From Pseudomonadota bacterium (GTDB taxonomy: Bacteria; Pseudomonadota; Alphaproteobacteria; Rhizobiales; Xanthobacteraceae), in assembly GCA_023386885.1 (NCBI GenBank), contig JAEWIX010000041.1:1-53050 (forward strand): 53,050 nt of DNA, in the 5' to 3' direction. The notes beneath the pieces are model-generated. The model worked only from the letters and a program-made list of their open reading frames with translations, had not been told where the DNA came from and made no database searches. Within the stretch, counting starts at the first letter, position 1; each line of letters begins with the position of its first letter. The position numbers and the translations under genes are program-made. Shown here piece after piece: positions 15,819 through 25,550 of this stretch.

Positions 15819-16340
15819 ATGTTTGTTCGTTTGAGCACGGCCGTTGCCGTGATTTGTCTGCTCGGCACGCCGAGCTTCGCGCAGGGTGCGAAGCCGACCG
15901 ATCCGCAGATCGCCCACATCGCTTACACCGCCGGCGTCATCGACGTCACCGCCGCCAAGCAGGCCATCAAGAAATCCAAGAACAAGGAGGTGGTGAGCTT
16001 CGCCAAGGATATGGTTCGCGACCACGAGGCCGTGAACAAGCAGGCGCTGGCGCTGGTCAAGAAGCTCAAGGTCACGCCGGAAGACAACGACACCAGCCGC
16101 ACGCTGGCGAAGCAGGCCACCGCCAAGCAAGCTGAACTGGCGAAACTGAAGGGTGCGGCCTACGACAAGGCCTATGCCGCCAATGAAGTCGCCTACCACA
16201 AGGCCGTGATTGGCGCGCTGGAAACGCAATTGATTCCGGCGTCGTCCAACGCAGAGCTGAAAAGCCTACTGCAAACCGGCGTCAAGATCTTCCAGGGGCA
16301 TCTTGAGCACGCCGAACACGTCGCGGCCGACTTGAAGTAA
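15819..16340 (+). CDS. Exported DUF4142 protein
   Basis: A 173-residue protein with a signal peptide (MFVRLSTAVAVICLLGTPSFAQG) and a mature four-helix, ferritin-like DUF4142 domain. Typical landmarks are IAHIAYTAGVIDVTAAKQA, KEVVSFAKDMVRDHEAVNKQAL, AYDKAYAANEVAYHKAVIGALE and the closing FQGHLEHAEHVAADL. The His residues in DHEAV, YHKAV and HLEHAEH recur at helix positions where DUF4142 proteins could bind metal, but no metal or function is established. AGGAGG lies 6 bases before the ATG. It is followed after 11 bases by a cupredoxin gene, forming a two-gene operon. Confidence 0.9.
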   Translation: MFVRLSTAVAVICLLGTPSFAQGAKPTDPQIAHIAYTAGVIDVTAAKQAIKKSKNKEVVSFAKDMVRDHEAVNKQALALVKKLKVTPEDNDTSRTLAKQATAKQAELAKLKGAAYDKAYAANEVAYHKAVIGALETQLIPASSNAELKSLLQTGVKIFQGHLEHAEHVAADLK

Positions 16341-16351
16341 GGAGAGGTCGG

Positions 16352-16675
16352 ATGTTGCCGGGATTAAAATCTTTCGCTGTTCTCGGTGTCGTGGCGGGCG
16401 CGATGGGTTCGATCCCGGCACAGGCCGAAACCATTCGAGTCAATATTGACAAGCTGGTGTTCGCTCCCGCGAACATCAGCGCCAAGGTCGGCGACACCAT
16501 CGAGTGGGTGAACGCCGATGTGCTGGCGCACACCGCGACCGTCAAGGGCGCTTGGGATGTGATGATTCCACCGAAGAAGACCGTCTCCTTCGTGCTCAAG
16601 AAAGCGGGCGACGTCGAATACTTCTGCCGCTTTCATCCCAATATGAAAGGCAAGATCGCGATCGCGCCGAAGTAA
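16352..16675 (+). CDS. Amicyanin/plastocyanin-like type 1 copper protein
   Basis: A 107-residue exported protein whose signal peptide ends near AQA-E25. The cupredoxin fold carries the copper ligands: His in VLAHTATV, then C-x2-H-x2-M in YFCRFHPNMKG, the short ligand loop of amicyanin/pseudoazurin-like proteins. It would act as a periplasmic one-electron carrier or copper-binding protein. AAGGAGAGG precedes the ATG, and the gene is 11 bases behind the DUF4142 gene. The copper efflux ATPase and CsoR are only 0.6-3.5 kb away, though on separate transcripts. Confidence 0.9.
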   Translation: MLPGLKSFAVLGVVAGAMGSIPAQAETIRVNIDKLVFAPANISAKVGDTIEWVNADVLAHTATVKGAWDVMIPPKKTVSFVLKKAGDVEYFCRFHPNMKGKIAIAPK

Positions 16676-16697
16676 TCGACGAACGAGATTGCGGCGG

Positions 16698-17153
16698 TTA
16701 CTTCGTGCGAGACTTGGTCTTGGTGCCGGCTTTGGCGGTCGTCTTCGTCCTCGCTTTGGCACCTGTCTTAGCGTGCGCTTTGGCGGAAGAGCCGAGCAAA
16801 ACATCCCGCAGCACGGTCGCGTGCAGGTGCGGCGTGTCGCGCGCGGCGTAGATCAACGTGATGGGGCCGGCTTGAGCGAGCTTGCGCAACTCGTCGAGTT
16901 CGCTGCCTTTGCCTTTCAGCTCCGCCAAATAGCGGCGGCGGAATTCGCTCCAGCGATCGGGGTCGTGGTGAAACCACTTGCGCAGTTCGGTGCTGGGCGT
17001 GACGTCCTTCGGCCATTGGTCGATGGCGGCGGATTTTTTGGTGAGGCCGCGCGGCCATAGCCGATCCACCAGCACGCGGACACCGTCCGCCTCAATCGGC
17101 GGATCGTAAGCGCGCTTCAGTGCGATGTTGGCAGGCAGGATTTTCGTGACCAT
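16698..17153 (-). CDS. DUF488 protein with Lys/Ala/Thr-rich basic tail
   Basis: A 151-residue protein. Residues 1-118 are DUF488: KRAYDPPIEADGVRVLVDRLWPRG, DQWPKDVTPSTELRKWFHHDP, WSEFRRRYLAEL and ITLIYAARDTPHLHATVLRDVL. The family is of unknown activity; some members have a conserved RLWPRG loop and are suggested nucleic-acid or stress proteins. The last 28 residues are a low-complexity basic tail of repeated A-K-(T/A) units (KAHAKTGAKARTKTTAKAG and onwards), resembling bacterial histone-H1-like sequences. Such a tail suggests contact with DNA or RNA, which is inference. It converges with the cupredoxin gene. Confidence 0.85.
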   Translation of the reverse strand: MVTKILPANIALKRAYDPPIEADGVRVLVDRLWPRGLTKKSAAIDQWPKDVTPSTELRKWFHHDPDRWSEFRRRYLAELKGKGSELDELRKLAQAGPITLIYAARDTPHLHATVLRDVLLGSSAKAHAKTGAKARTKTTAKAGTKTKSRTK

Positions 17154-17199
17154 CGATTGCGAATGCTACTCCTGCCGAGCGCAACCGGCAACGAGGATT

Positions 17200-17225
17200 C
17201 GCCGCGCCATTGTCATGGCGCGGCG
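17200..17225 (-). terminator. Probable terminator of the copper ATPase gene
   Basis: A perfect 11-bp stem (CGCCGCGCCAT / ATGGCGCGGCG) with a 4-base loop, 8 bases beyond the copA stop in its direction of transcription. No strong T-run follows on that strand (GAATCCTCG), so termination is likely but not certain. Confidence 0.5.
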
Positions 17226-17232
17226 CTCTTCC

Positions 17233-19779
<2,547 letters not shown>

Positions 19780-19806
19780 GATCGATCCGATCCGTACTTG
19801 ATTTAC

Positions 19807-19823
19807 ATACCCTATGGGGGTAT
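19807..19823. promoter_or_regulatory. CsoR-type operator between copA and csoR
   Basis: ATACCCTATGGGGGTAT is a 17-base pseudo-palindrome with the C-tract/G-tract arms and A/T flanks of CsoR operators. It is 28 bases upstream of copA and only 9 bases upstream of the csoR ATG. Both genes should be derepressed together by copper. A TATATA follows on the csoR side. Confidence 0.85.
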
Positions 19824-19832
19824 ATAGCCGGC

Positions 19833-20108
19833 ATGAGAACAGAGATCAAGGCCTCGGTGGTCAAACGCTTGAACCGGATCGAAGGCCAGGTGCGCGGGTT
19901 GTCGCGCATGGTCGAGGACGATCGCTACTGCATCGACATCGTCACGCAGATATCGGCGGTGCGCGCGGCGCTGCGTCGTGTCGAGGAAGAGGTGCTGCGC
20001 GATCACGTCAGTCATTGCGTCGAGCACGCTATCAGTAGCGGCGACAAGGCCGATCAGCGCGCCAAGATCGCCGAACTAATGGCGGTGATCGGCCGCGCCG
20101 AGCGCTGA
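19833..20108 (+). CDS. csoR: CsoR-family copper-sensing repressor
   Basis: A 91-residue all-helical repressor of the CsoR/RcnR/FrmR family. The N-terminus VKRLNRIEGQVRGLSRMVEDDRYCIDIVTQISAVRAALRRVE is the family core. The metal ligands follow the CsoR pattern: Cys in DRYC, then His-x3-Cys in DHVSHC (equivalent to C36, H61, C65 of M. tuberculosis CsoR), which argues for Cu(I) rather than Ni or formaldehyde. The neighbouring copper ATPase and the operator support this. The operator ends 9 bases before the ATG, so its mRNA leader must be very short or absent. Confidence 0.94.
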   Translation: MRTEIKASVVKRLNRIEGQVRGLSRMVEDDRYCIDIVTQISAVRAALRRVEEEVLRDHVSHCVEHAISSGDKADQRAKIAELMAVIGRAER

Positions 20109-20142
20109 GCGCGATCTCGCATTAGGAACGCCGGACAAAATA

Positions 20143-20171
20143 AAGGCCCCGCGTCGGAGACGCGGGGCCTT
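20143..20171 (-). terminator. Intrinsic terminator of the liv operon
   Basis: A perfect 13-bp GC-rich stem (AAGGCCCCGCGTC / GACGCGGGGCCTT) with a 3-base loop. On the minus strand it is followed by TTTATTTTG, a good intrinsic terminator for livF. It could also act on the rightward csoR transcript, where the T-run is weaker. Confidence 0.88.
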
Positions 20172-20207
20172 GAAACGTCGTGAATGTGTGATGCGGCGGC
20201 TGCGCCG

Positions 20208-20906
20208 TTACACGCCGAGATAGCGTTGCAGAATCTCCGGCTGCGCCTTCAATTCCGTCGCCGGTCCTTCATGGACGATGTGACCGTTGTTGACGATGTA
20301 GACGCGATCGGACAGCGCCAGCGTTGCCGCGAGATTCTGCTCGACCAAAAGGATCGTCTGGCCGGCGGCGGCGAGTTCGCGGCAGGCGTTGACCAGATCC
20401 CGCACGATCACCGGAGCAAGGCCTTCGAACGGCTCGTCCAGCAGGATGATCTTGGGATCGCGGATCAGCGCGCGCGCAATGGCCAGCATCTGCTGCTCAC
20501 CGCCCGACAGGTCGGTGCCGCGGCTGCCGCGCCGTTCCTTCAGGCGTGGAAACATGCCGTAGATGCGATCCAGCGACCACTTGTTCTTGGCGGTCAGCCC
20601 GGCGAGGACCAGGTTCTCCTCGACGTTGAGGCTGCCGAAGACACGCCGTTCCTCGTGCACGAGTTGCATGCCGCGCTGGGCGATGATGTGGCTCGGCTTG
20701 CCGGCGATCTGCTCGCCATCGAGCACGATCGAGCCGGCGCGCGGTTTCACCACGCCCATCAGGCTTTTCAGCGTGGTGCTCTTGCCGGCGCCGTTGCGGC
20801 CGAGCAGCGCCACCACTTCGTTCTTCTCGACCTTGAGGCCGACATCGAACAGGATGTGGGAGTCGCTGTAGTACGAGTTCAGTCCGTTGACTTCGAGCAA
20901 GCTCAT
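20208..20906 (-). CDS. livF: Branched-chain amino-acid-type ABC transporter ATPase LivF
   Basis: A 232-residue ABC ATPase with Walker A GRNGAGKSTT, the LivF-specific switch sequence RGMQLVHEERRVFGSLNVEENL, signature LSGGEQQMLAIARAL, Walker B IILLDEPFEGL and the switch His in LLVEQNLAATLAL. It forms a heterodimeric motor with the LivG domain of the upstream fusion protein. Its start overlaps the fusion gene stop by 4 bases, so the two are translationally coupled. It is the last gene of the operon, before the 20143 terminator. The exact amino acid or amide transported cannot be fixed from this subunit. Confidence 0.95.
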   Translation of the reverse strand: MSLLEVNGLNSYYSDSHILFDVGLKVEKNEVVALLGRNGAGKSTTLKSLMGVVKPRAGSIVLDGEQIAGKPSHIIAQRGMQLVHEERRVFGSLNVEENLVLAGLTAKNKWSLDRIYGMFPRLKERRGSRGTDLSGGEQQMLAIARALIRDPKIILLDEPFEGLAPVIVRDLVNACRELAAAGQTILLVEQNLAATLALSDRVYIVNNGHIVHEGPATELKAQPEILQRYLGV

Positions 20907-22768
20907 TGTTCGAGCACTCCACCGAGATAGGCTTCCTGCACGGTCGGGTTGCCTTTGATTTCTTCCGGGGTGCCTTCGACCAGAACGCGGCCTTCCTGCA
21001 GCACGGTGACCTTCTCAACCAGTTCGAACAGCGAGTCCATGTCATGATCGATGATGATCATGGTGCGGCCCTGACTGATCGAGCGAAGCAGTTTGACGGT
21101 CTCGACACGCTCCCGCGGGCTCATGCCGGCGAGAGGTTCGTCGAGCAGCAGCAGGCTCGGCGAATTCGCCAGCGCCAAACCGATTTCGAGGCGGCGCTTC
21201 TCGCCATAGGCGAGAACCGCGACCGGCGTGTCGGCGCGTGCGGTCAGATTGACCATGGCGAGCGTCTGTTCGACCTGCTCGCTGACGCCCGGCACCTTGT
21301 CGATCCGCTTGAACAGGTCCAGCTTGAACTTGCCGCGGACGGCTGCGAGCACCGCGATCGTGATGTTCTCGCGAACTGTCAGGTTACTGAAAAGCTGGTT
21401 GACCTGATAGCTTTTGGTCAGGCCGAGCTGGCAGACGTCGGTGACGCTCTGGCCGGTGATGTCGTTGCCTTCGAACACGATCTTGCCCGAGGTCGGCGGC
21501 ACTTCGCAGGTCAGCATCTTGAAGAACGTCGACTTGCCGGCGCCGTTCGGTCCGATGATGCCGCGAAGCTCGCCATGGTTCACCGTGAAGTTGATGTCGC
21601 TATTGGCGGCGAGGCCGCCGTAGCGCTTGGTGAGACCGGTGGCCTGCAGGATCGGGCCCTTGTAGCTGTCACCCTCGCGGGCGCGAAGCGCCAGTTGCGG
21701 TGTGCCGGAAGCTGCAACCGACGACGAAGCCGTCGGCTCCGTACCGGCCGCCTCGGCGGCAGCGGCGGCTTCGGCGGCCGCGGCATCGGCCGCCCTCTTG
21801 CCCGTCGCGAGTTGGTAAAGGTCGACGATGCCGCCGATGATGCCACGCCGCAGGAAGCAGACGAGCAGCACGAAGATCAAGCCGAGCACCAGCTTCCAGG
21901 CCGCGCCGAGGCCGAGAGCCGCCTGCAGGAAGTCCTGCAGGAACAGCCAGATCGTCGCGCCGAGGAGCGGTCCGAACAGCGTACCGGTACCACCGATCGC
22001 GGACATCATGACCAGTTCGGCCGAGGTGTGGAACATGAAGGCGTCCGGCGGCATGAACGCCTGCATCACGCCGAGCAAGCCACCGGCAAAACCGGCATAG
22101 GCGGCGGCGATCACGAAGGCGGTCAGCTTGTAGCCGTGAATGTTGTGGCCGACGGCGGAGGCGCGCAGCGGATTATCGCGGATCGCGCGGAGCGCCGCGC
22201 CCACCGGCGAGCGGATGATGCGCAGAGCGATGACGATGCCGACGAAATACCAGAAGGCGAGGAAGATGTAGAGCGACCAGCCGCTGGAGAAGGATATCTG
22301 GGTGAAACCGAGATCGAAGGATGGGCTCGGCACGCCCGGCAGACCGTTCTCGCCGCCGGTCCAATCGGCAAGCGGATTGAACTCGACGAAATAGAATACC
22401 TCGCCGATCGCGACGGTGATCATCGCGAAATAGATGCCGGTGCGGCGAAGTGCGATCAGACCGACCAGATAGCCGACCACTGCGGCGGCGATCATGCCGA
22501 GAAACAGCGCGGTGACCACATGCGGGAAGCCGGCTTGGGTCAGCAGGTAGGCGGCGAAGAAACCGCCGGTGCCGTACAGCGCGGCTTGTCCGAACGACAA
22601 CAGCCCGGTGAAACCGAACAGGATGTCGAAGCCGATGCCGAACAGGCCCCACACCAGGATGCGGTTCACCGTGTTCGGCGCGAAGCCGAGATGCGGAAGA
22701 ATGAAAGGGACGAGGATCAGGCCGATGGCCGTCAGCGTCTCGACCAGAAAACGACGTTGATTGATCAT
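20903..22768 (-). CDS. LivM-LivG fusion: permease plus ATPase in one polypeptide
   Basis: A 621-residue fusion. Residues 1-325 are a LivM permease (VWGLFGIGFDILFGFTGLLSFGQAALYGTGGF, the LAFWYFVGIVIALRIIRSPVGAALRAIRDNPLRASAVG loop). Residues 330-370 are an Ala/Glu-rich linker. Residues 375-621 are LivG: Walker A GPNGAGKSTF, GLTKSYQVNQLFSNLTVREN, LAYGEKRRLEIGLAL, Walker B LLLLDEPLAGM and the switch region IIIDHDMDSLFEL. In E. coli these are two proteins; here there is no stop or frameshift in the linker, so the fusion is real. It sits 12 bases after livH and overlaps livF. Confidence 0.95.
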   Translation of the reverse strand: MINQRRFLVETLTAIGLILVPFILPHLGFAPNTVNRILVWGLFGIGFDILFGFTGLLSFGQAALYGTGGFFAAYLLTQAGFPHVVTALFLGMIAAAVVGYLVGLIALRRTGIYFAMITVAIGEVFYFVEFNPLADWTGGENGLPGVPSPSFDLGFTQISFSSGWSLYIFLAFWYFVGIVIALRIIRSPVGAALRAIRDNPLRASAVGHNIHGYKLTAFVIAAAYAGFAGGLLGVMQAFMPPDAFMFHTSAELVMMSAIGGTGTLFGPLLGATIWLFLQDFLQAALGLGAAWKLVLGLIFVLLVCFLRRGIIGGIVDLYQLATGKRAADAAAAEAAAAAEAAGTEPTASSSVAASGTPQLALRAREGDSYKGPILQATGLTKRYGGLAANSDINFTVNHGELRGIIGPNGAGKSTFFKMLTCEVPPTSGKIVFEGNDITGQSVTDVCQLGLTKSYQVNQLFSNLTVRENITIAVLAAVRGKFKLDLFKRIDKVPGVSEQVEQTLAMVNLTARADTPVAVLAYGEKRRLEIGLALANSPSLLLLDEPLAGMSPRERVETVKLLRSISQGRTMIIIDHDMDSLFELVEKVTVLQEGRVLVEGTPEEIKGNPTVQEAYLGGVLEQ

Positions 22769-22780
22769 GATATAACCGTT

Positions 22781-23656
22781 CTATCCGCGGCTCTGTGAGC
22801 CCATCAGCCCATGAGGCCGCAGCACCAGCACCAGCGTCATTGCCGCGAACAGCATGACGTAGGCATAGCCGGGGTTGATCATTGAAGTGATGCTGATGAT
22901 TTCGCCCGCGATCAGGCCACCGATGATTGCACCGGGGAACGAACCGACGCCGCCGATCACGACCACAACGAATGTCTGCACCAGAATGGCGTCGCCCATG
23001 TCGGGCGTCAGCGATACCACCGGCGCGTTAACGATACCGGCAAAGCCCGCGGCCATCGCACCGATGCCGAATACCACCATGAAGACGCGATAGACGTTGA
23101 TGCCGAGCGAGGCGACCATCACGGAATCTTCGATGCCGGCACGAACGATCATGCCGATGCGGGTCTTGTACAAAATCAGGAAGAGGGCGAGCAGCGCCGC
23201 TGCGATGATCCCGACCAGCGCCAGACGATAGGTCGGATAGAACATGAAGCCGAGCGAGGTGATGCCGGCCAGCATTTTCGGCGCAGGCACCGTCAACGAC
23301 AGGCTGCCGAAGGCGAGACGCACGAGTTCGACCATGCACATGCCGATGCCGAAGGTCACCAGCAACTGATCTTCGTCGGGTCGGCTGTAGAAGTGGCGAA
23401 TAATCACCAACTCCATCACCAGGCCGACCACCATCACGAAAAGCGATCCGAAGATGATCGCGATGATGAACGAGTCCGTGTAGGTGAAGGCGACATATCC
23501 GGCATAGCCGCCGAGCATGAACATCGCGCCGTGCGCGAGGTTGAGGACTCCGAGTGTCCCATAAATGATCGTCAGGCCGGATGAGATCAGCGCCAGCAGC
23601 GCGCCGAGCACCAGCCCGTTGAACATTTGCGATATAAGATTGCCCCAGTTGATCAC
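22781..23656 (-). CDS. livH: Branched-chain amino-acid-type ABC transporter permease LivH
   Basis: A 291-residue permease with eight or so hydrophobic segments. It contains the LivH landmarks FNGLVLGALLALISSGLTIIYGTLGVLNLAHGAMFMLGGY, the cytoplasmic coupling loop RIGMIVRAGIEDSVMVASLGINVYRVF, and VVVIGGVGSFPGAIIGGLIAGE. The start is GTG at 23656 (MINWGN). It pairs with the LivM domain of the next gene. A strong hairpin region between it and the binding-protein gene upstream suggests that permease mRNA is made at lower level than binding-protein mRNA. Confidence 0.95.
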   Translation of the reverse strand: MINWGNLISQMFNGLVLGALLALISSGLTIIYGTLGVLNLAHGAMFMLGGYAGYVAFTYTDSFIIAIIFGSLFVMVVGLVMELVIIRHFYSRPDEDQLLVTFGIGMCMVELVRLAFGSLSLTVPAPKMLAGITSLGFMFYPTYRLALVGIIAAALLALFLILYKTRIGMIVRAGIEDSVMVASLGINVYRVFMVVFGIGAMAAGFAGIVNAPVVSLTPDMGDAILVQTFVVVVIGGVGSFPGAIIGGLIAGEIISITSMINPGYAYVMLFAAMTLVLVLRPHGLMGSQSRG

Positions 23657-23709
23657 CGTCGACCTCGCGCACGGAATGAAGAAGTAGCGTTCTCCGGTGA
23701 AAGATGATG

Positions 23710-23732
23710 CCCTCGGGTTTGACCCGAGGGCG
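23710..23732. terminator. Intra-operon hairpin upstream of livH
   Basis: A perfect 10-bp stem GCCCTCGGGT / ACCCGAGGGC with a TTG loop, between the binding-protein gene and livH. No T-run follows. With the next hairpin it probably stabilises the upstream mRNA end or attenuates transcription into the permease genes. Confidence 0.55.
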
Positions 23733-23772
23733 GCAACTCATTCACCAGTCAGAACGTGAAGAAACCCGGAAA

Positions 23773-23806
23773 ACAGGAGCACGGTTCAGATGAATCGTGC
23801 TCCTGT
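23773..23806 (-). terminator. Attenuator/terminator just after the liv binding-protein gene
   Basis: An 11-bp stem (ACAGGAGCACG / CGTGCTCCTGT) extended by 3 bp after one mismatch, with a 4-base loop. It lies 6 bases beyond the binding-protein stop and is followed on the minus strand by TTTTCC. It is a good partial terminator, which would give more binding protein than permease. Confidence 0.7.
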
Positions 23807-23812
23807 CGCCGA

Positions 23813-25174
23813 TCAGGTGTAGTCGCCGAGCTTGCAGCCGAACGCGTCGGGCTTCTGCATCAGTCCGTCGCCGGGGATGATTTCCACCACCTCGTAGAAA
23901 TCTTCCTTGTTCTTCATGTCGGCAGGCTTCTTGCCCTTGACGATGATGACCGGACGCACGCACTGGTGATCTTCGGGACGGTAGTACACATCGCCGAGCA
24001 GCGACGGAATCTTCTCGCCCTTTTCCCAGGTCTTGATGATGTCCGGCGGATAGAAGTTGCCGGTTTCCTCGACCATGCGGGCCCAGTGCACGAAGCTGAC
24101 GTAACCGTTCTGGGCACCCCATTCCGGCTGGTAGCCGTACTTCTTGTTGAAGGCCTCGTTGAACATCTTGGCCAGCGGATACTTGTCTTCCACCGTCCAC
24201 CAGTAATCGGTGGCGCAATAGACGTCGGCGAGCAGGCCGCCGCCGACTTCGCGGGCCAGGAACGGGATCTGGTACGGCACCGCGAGCTTCATCTTGTCGA
24301 AGATGCCGAACTGCTTGGCCTGCTGGATCGACAGCACGGCGTCATGACCCCAGTTGACGTTGATCAGCACTTCGGCGCCCGAGTTGGCGACGTTGAGCAG
24401 GTAGGACGAATAGTCCGGCGCGCCGAGCGGCGAGACCTGGTTGGTCACCGTGGTCCAGCCGGCGGTCGCGAGAAAATCCTGCATCGACTTGGTGACGGTG
24501 TGGCCATAGGTGTAGTCCGGCGTCAGGTAAGCGGCCTTCTTGTTCTTGCCGAAGGCCTTGACGAGCACCGGACCGATCGCGGCCGAAGCGGTCTGACCGA
24601 AGAAGTTCTGGCGGAAGCCGTAACGCACGCAATCCTTGCCGGTGGTGTCGTTGGAGCCGGAAATGCCGGCGACATAGAGCACCTTTTCGCGCTGCGCGAG
24701 CTTGTTGAGCGCGACCGCGACCGCGGACGAGGTCGAGCCGGTCATCAGCACCACCTTGTTCTCGGTGATGAAGCGCTGCTGCGCCTGCACGGCCTGGTTC
24801 GGCTTGGCGGCCGAGTCGGCAACCACCAGCTTCACTTCCTTGCCGAGCACGCCGCCCTTTTTGCTCTTCGGCGACATCTTCTTGACCAGCTCATGCCCCT
24901 CGTTGAGGTGCTGAACGGCCAACTCCATACCCTTGAGTTCGTCTTCGCCCTGCACCGCATAGGTGCCGGTGCGCGGCACGGCAGCGCCGATGTAGATGGT
25001 GTTGCCCGATGAACCGGCCGGATAGGTCCCGATCGGCGGGTGATCCGCAGCGTAAACCGGCATCGAGAAACCGGGGATCAGCATGCCGCCGGCAAGGCCG
25101 GCGCCGGCCTGAAGCAACGTACGGCGCGAAACCGCCGCCTTGAATTCCTGATCGCCCGTTAAGCGCTTTACCAT
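23813..25174 (-). CDS. Liv-type ABC transporter substrate-binding protein, Tat-like signal
   Basis: A 453-residue type I periplasmic binding protein. Residues 15-42 (VSRRTLLQAGAGLAGGMLIPGFSMPVYAA) form a twin-arginine-type signal. The mature part has IYIGAAVPRTGTYAVQGEDELKGMELAVQHLNEG, the hinge TGSTSSAVAVALNKLAQREKVLYVAGISGSNDTT, YLTPDYTYGHTV and a C-terminal extension with Cys residues (HQCVRP, FGCKLGDY). It is longer than LivJ/LivK (about 345 residues). The ligand could be a branched-chain or other amino acid, an amide or an aromatic acid, and this cannot be decided. GGAGGA lies 8 bases before the ATG. It is the first gene of the operon. Confidence 0.92.
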   Translation of the reverse strand: MVKRLTGDQEFKAAVSRRTLLQAGAGLAGGMLIPGFSMPVYAADHPPIGTYPAGSSGNTIYIGAAVPRTGTYAVQGEDELKGMELAVQHLNEGHELVKKMSPKSKKGGVLGKEVKLVVADSAAKPNQAVQAQQRFITENKVVLMTGSTSSAVAVALNKLAQREKVLYVAGISGSNDTTGKDCVRYGFRQNFFGQTASAAIGPVLVKAFGKNKKAAYLTPDYTYGHTVTKSMQDFLATAGWTTVTNQVSPLGAPDYSSYLLNVANSGAEVLINVNWGHDAVLSIQQAKQFGIFDKMKLAVPYQIPFLAREVGGGLLADVYCATDYWWTVEDKYPLAKMFNEAFNKKYGYQPEWGAQNGYVSFVHWARMVEETGNFYPPDIIKTWEKGEKIPSLLGDVYYRPEDHQCVRPVIIVKGKKPADMKNKEDFYEVVEIIPGDGLMQKPDAFGCKLGDYT

Positions 25175-25550
25175 GGGTCGTCCTCCGAAAATGTCTTTGT
25201 TGACGTCTGCCGATTGCAGTCAGCTTGAAATCAGAACGTCAGAAATCATAGATTGGCTTTGCCACTTTGATTTCCGTGGTTCTTGGCTCCTTGGAGCCGT
25301 TCCCAGAGCTATCTGTCAATTTCACTTTGGTCGAAATCGCGTCGCGCCGATATTAGAACAATGACTAATAAGGCAGACGGATCAGGAATTTAATTCTTCG
25401 TACGCGCGGCTGCGACGAAGCCGCGCGGGTACGCGAAGGCATGCAACGAAGGTCGATACGGATCAGCATCGACGCGCGTGGTCGATGTGCGAGCGCGTCG
25501 TGCGCGCACCGGAATCGAAATGGAAGGAGTGACGGCTCGATTCGTCGCGC
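25175..25550. other. Gene-free stretch: liv promoter region and hemE 3' end
   Basis: 376 bases without a credible gene. It should hold the liv operon promoter, but no clear -35/-10 pair was identified. Dyads seen are GGCTCC-TT-GGAGCC (25285-25298) and a longer imperfect hairpin at about 25398-25436 (GCGCGGCT / AGCCGCGC stem with flanking CGTAC/GTACG), which may terminate hemE. The lower GC of 25200-25400 fits a promoter-rich region. Confidence 0.5.

Noticed and set aside
20906..22798. Open frame of 630 codons on the plus strand, opposite the LivM-LivG gene
   Set aside because: It is antisense to a clear ABC transporter gene, rich in Arg/Asp/His/Gln as expected of a high-GC shadow frame, and has no domain.
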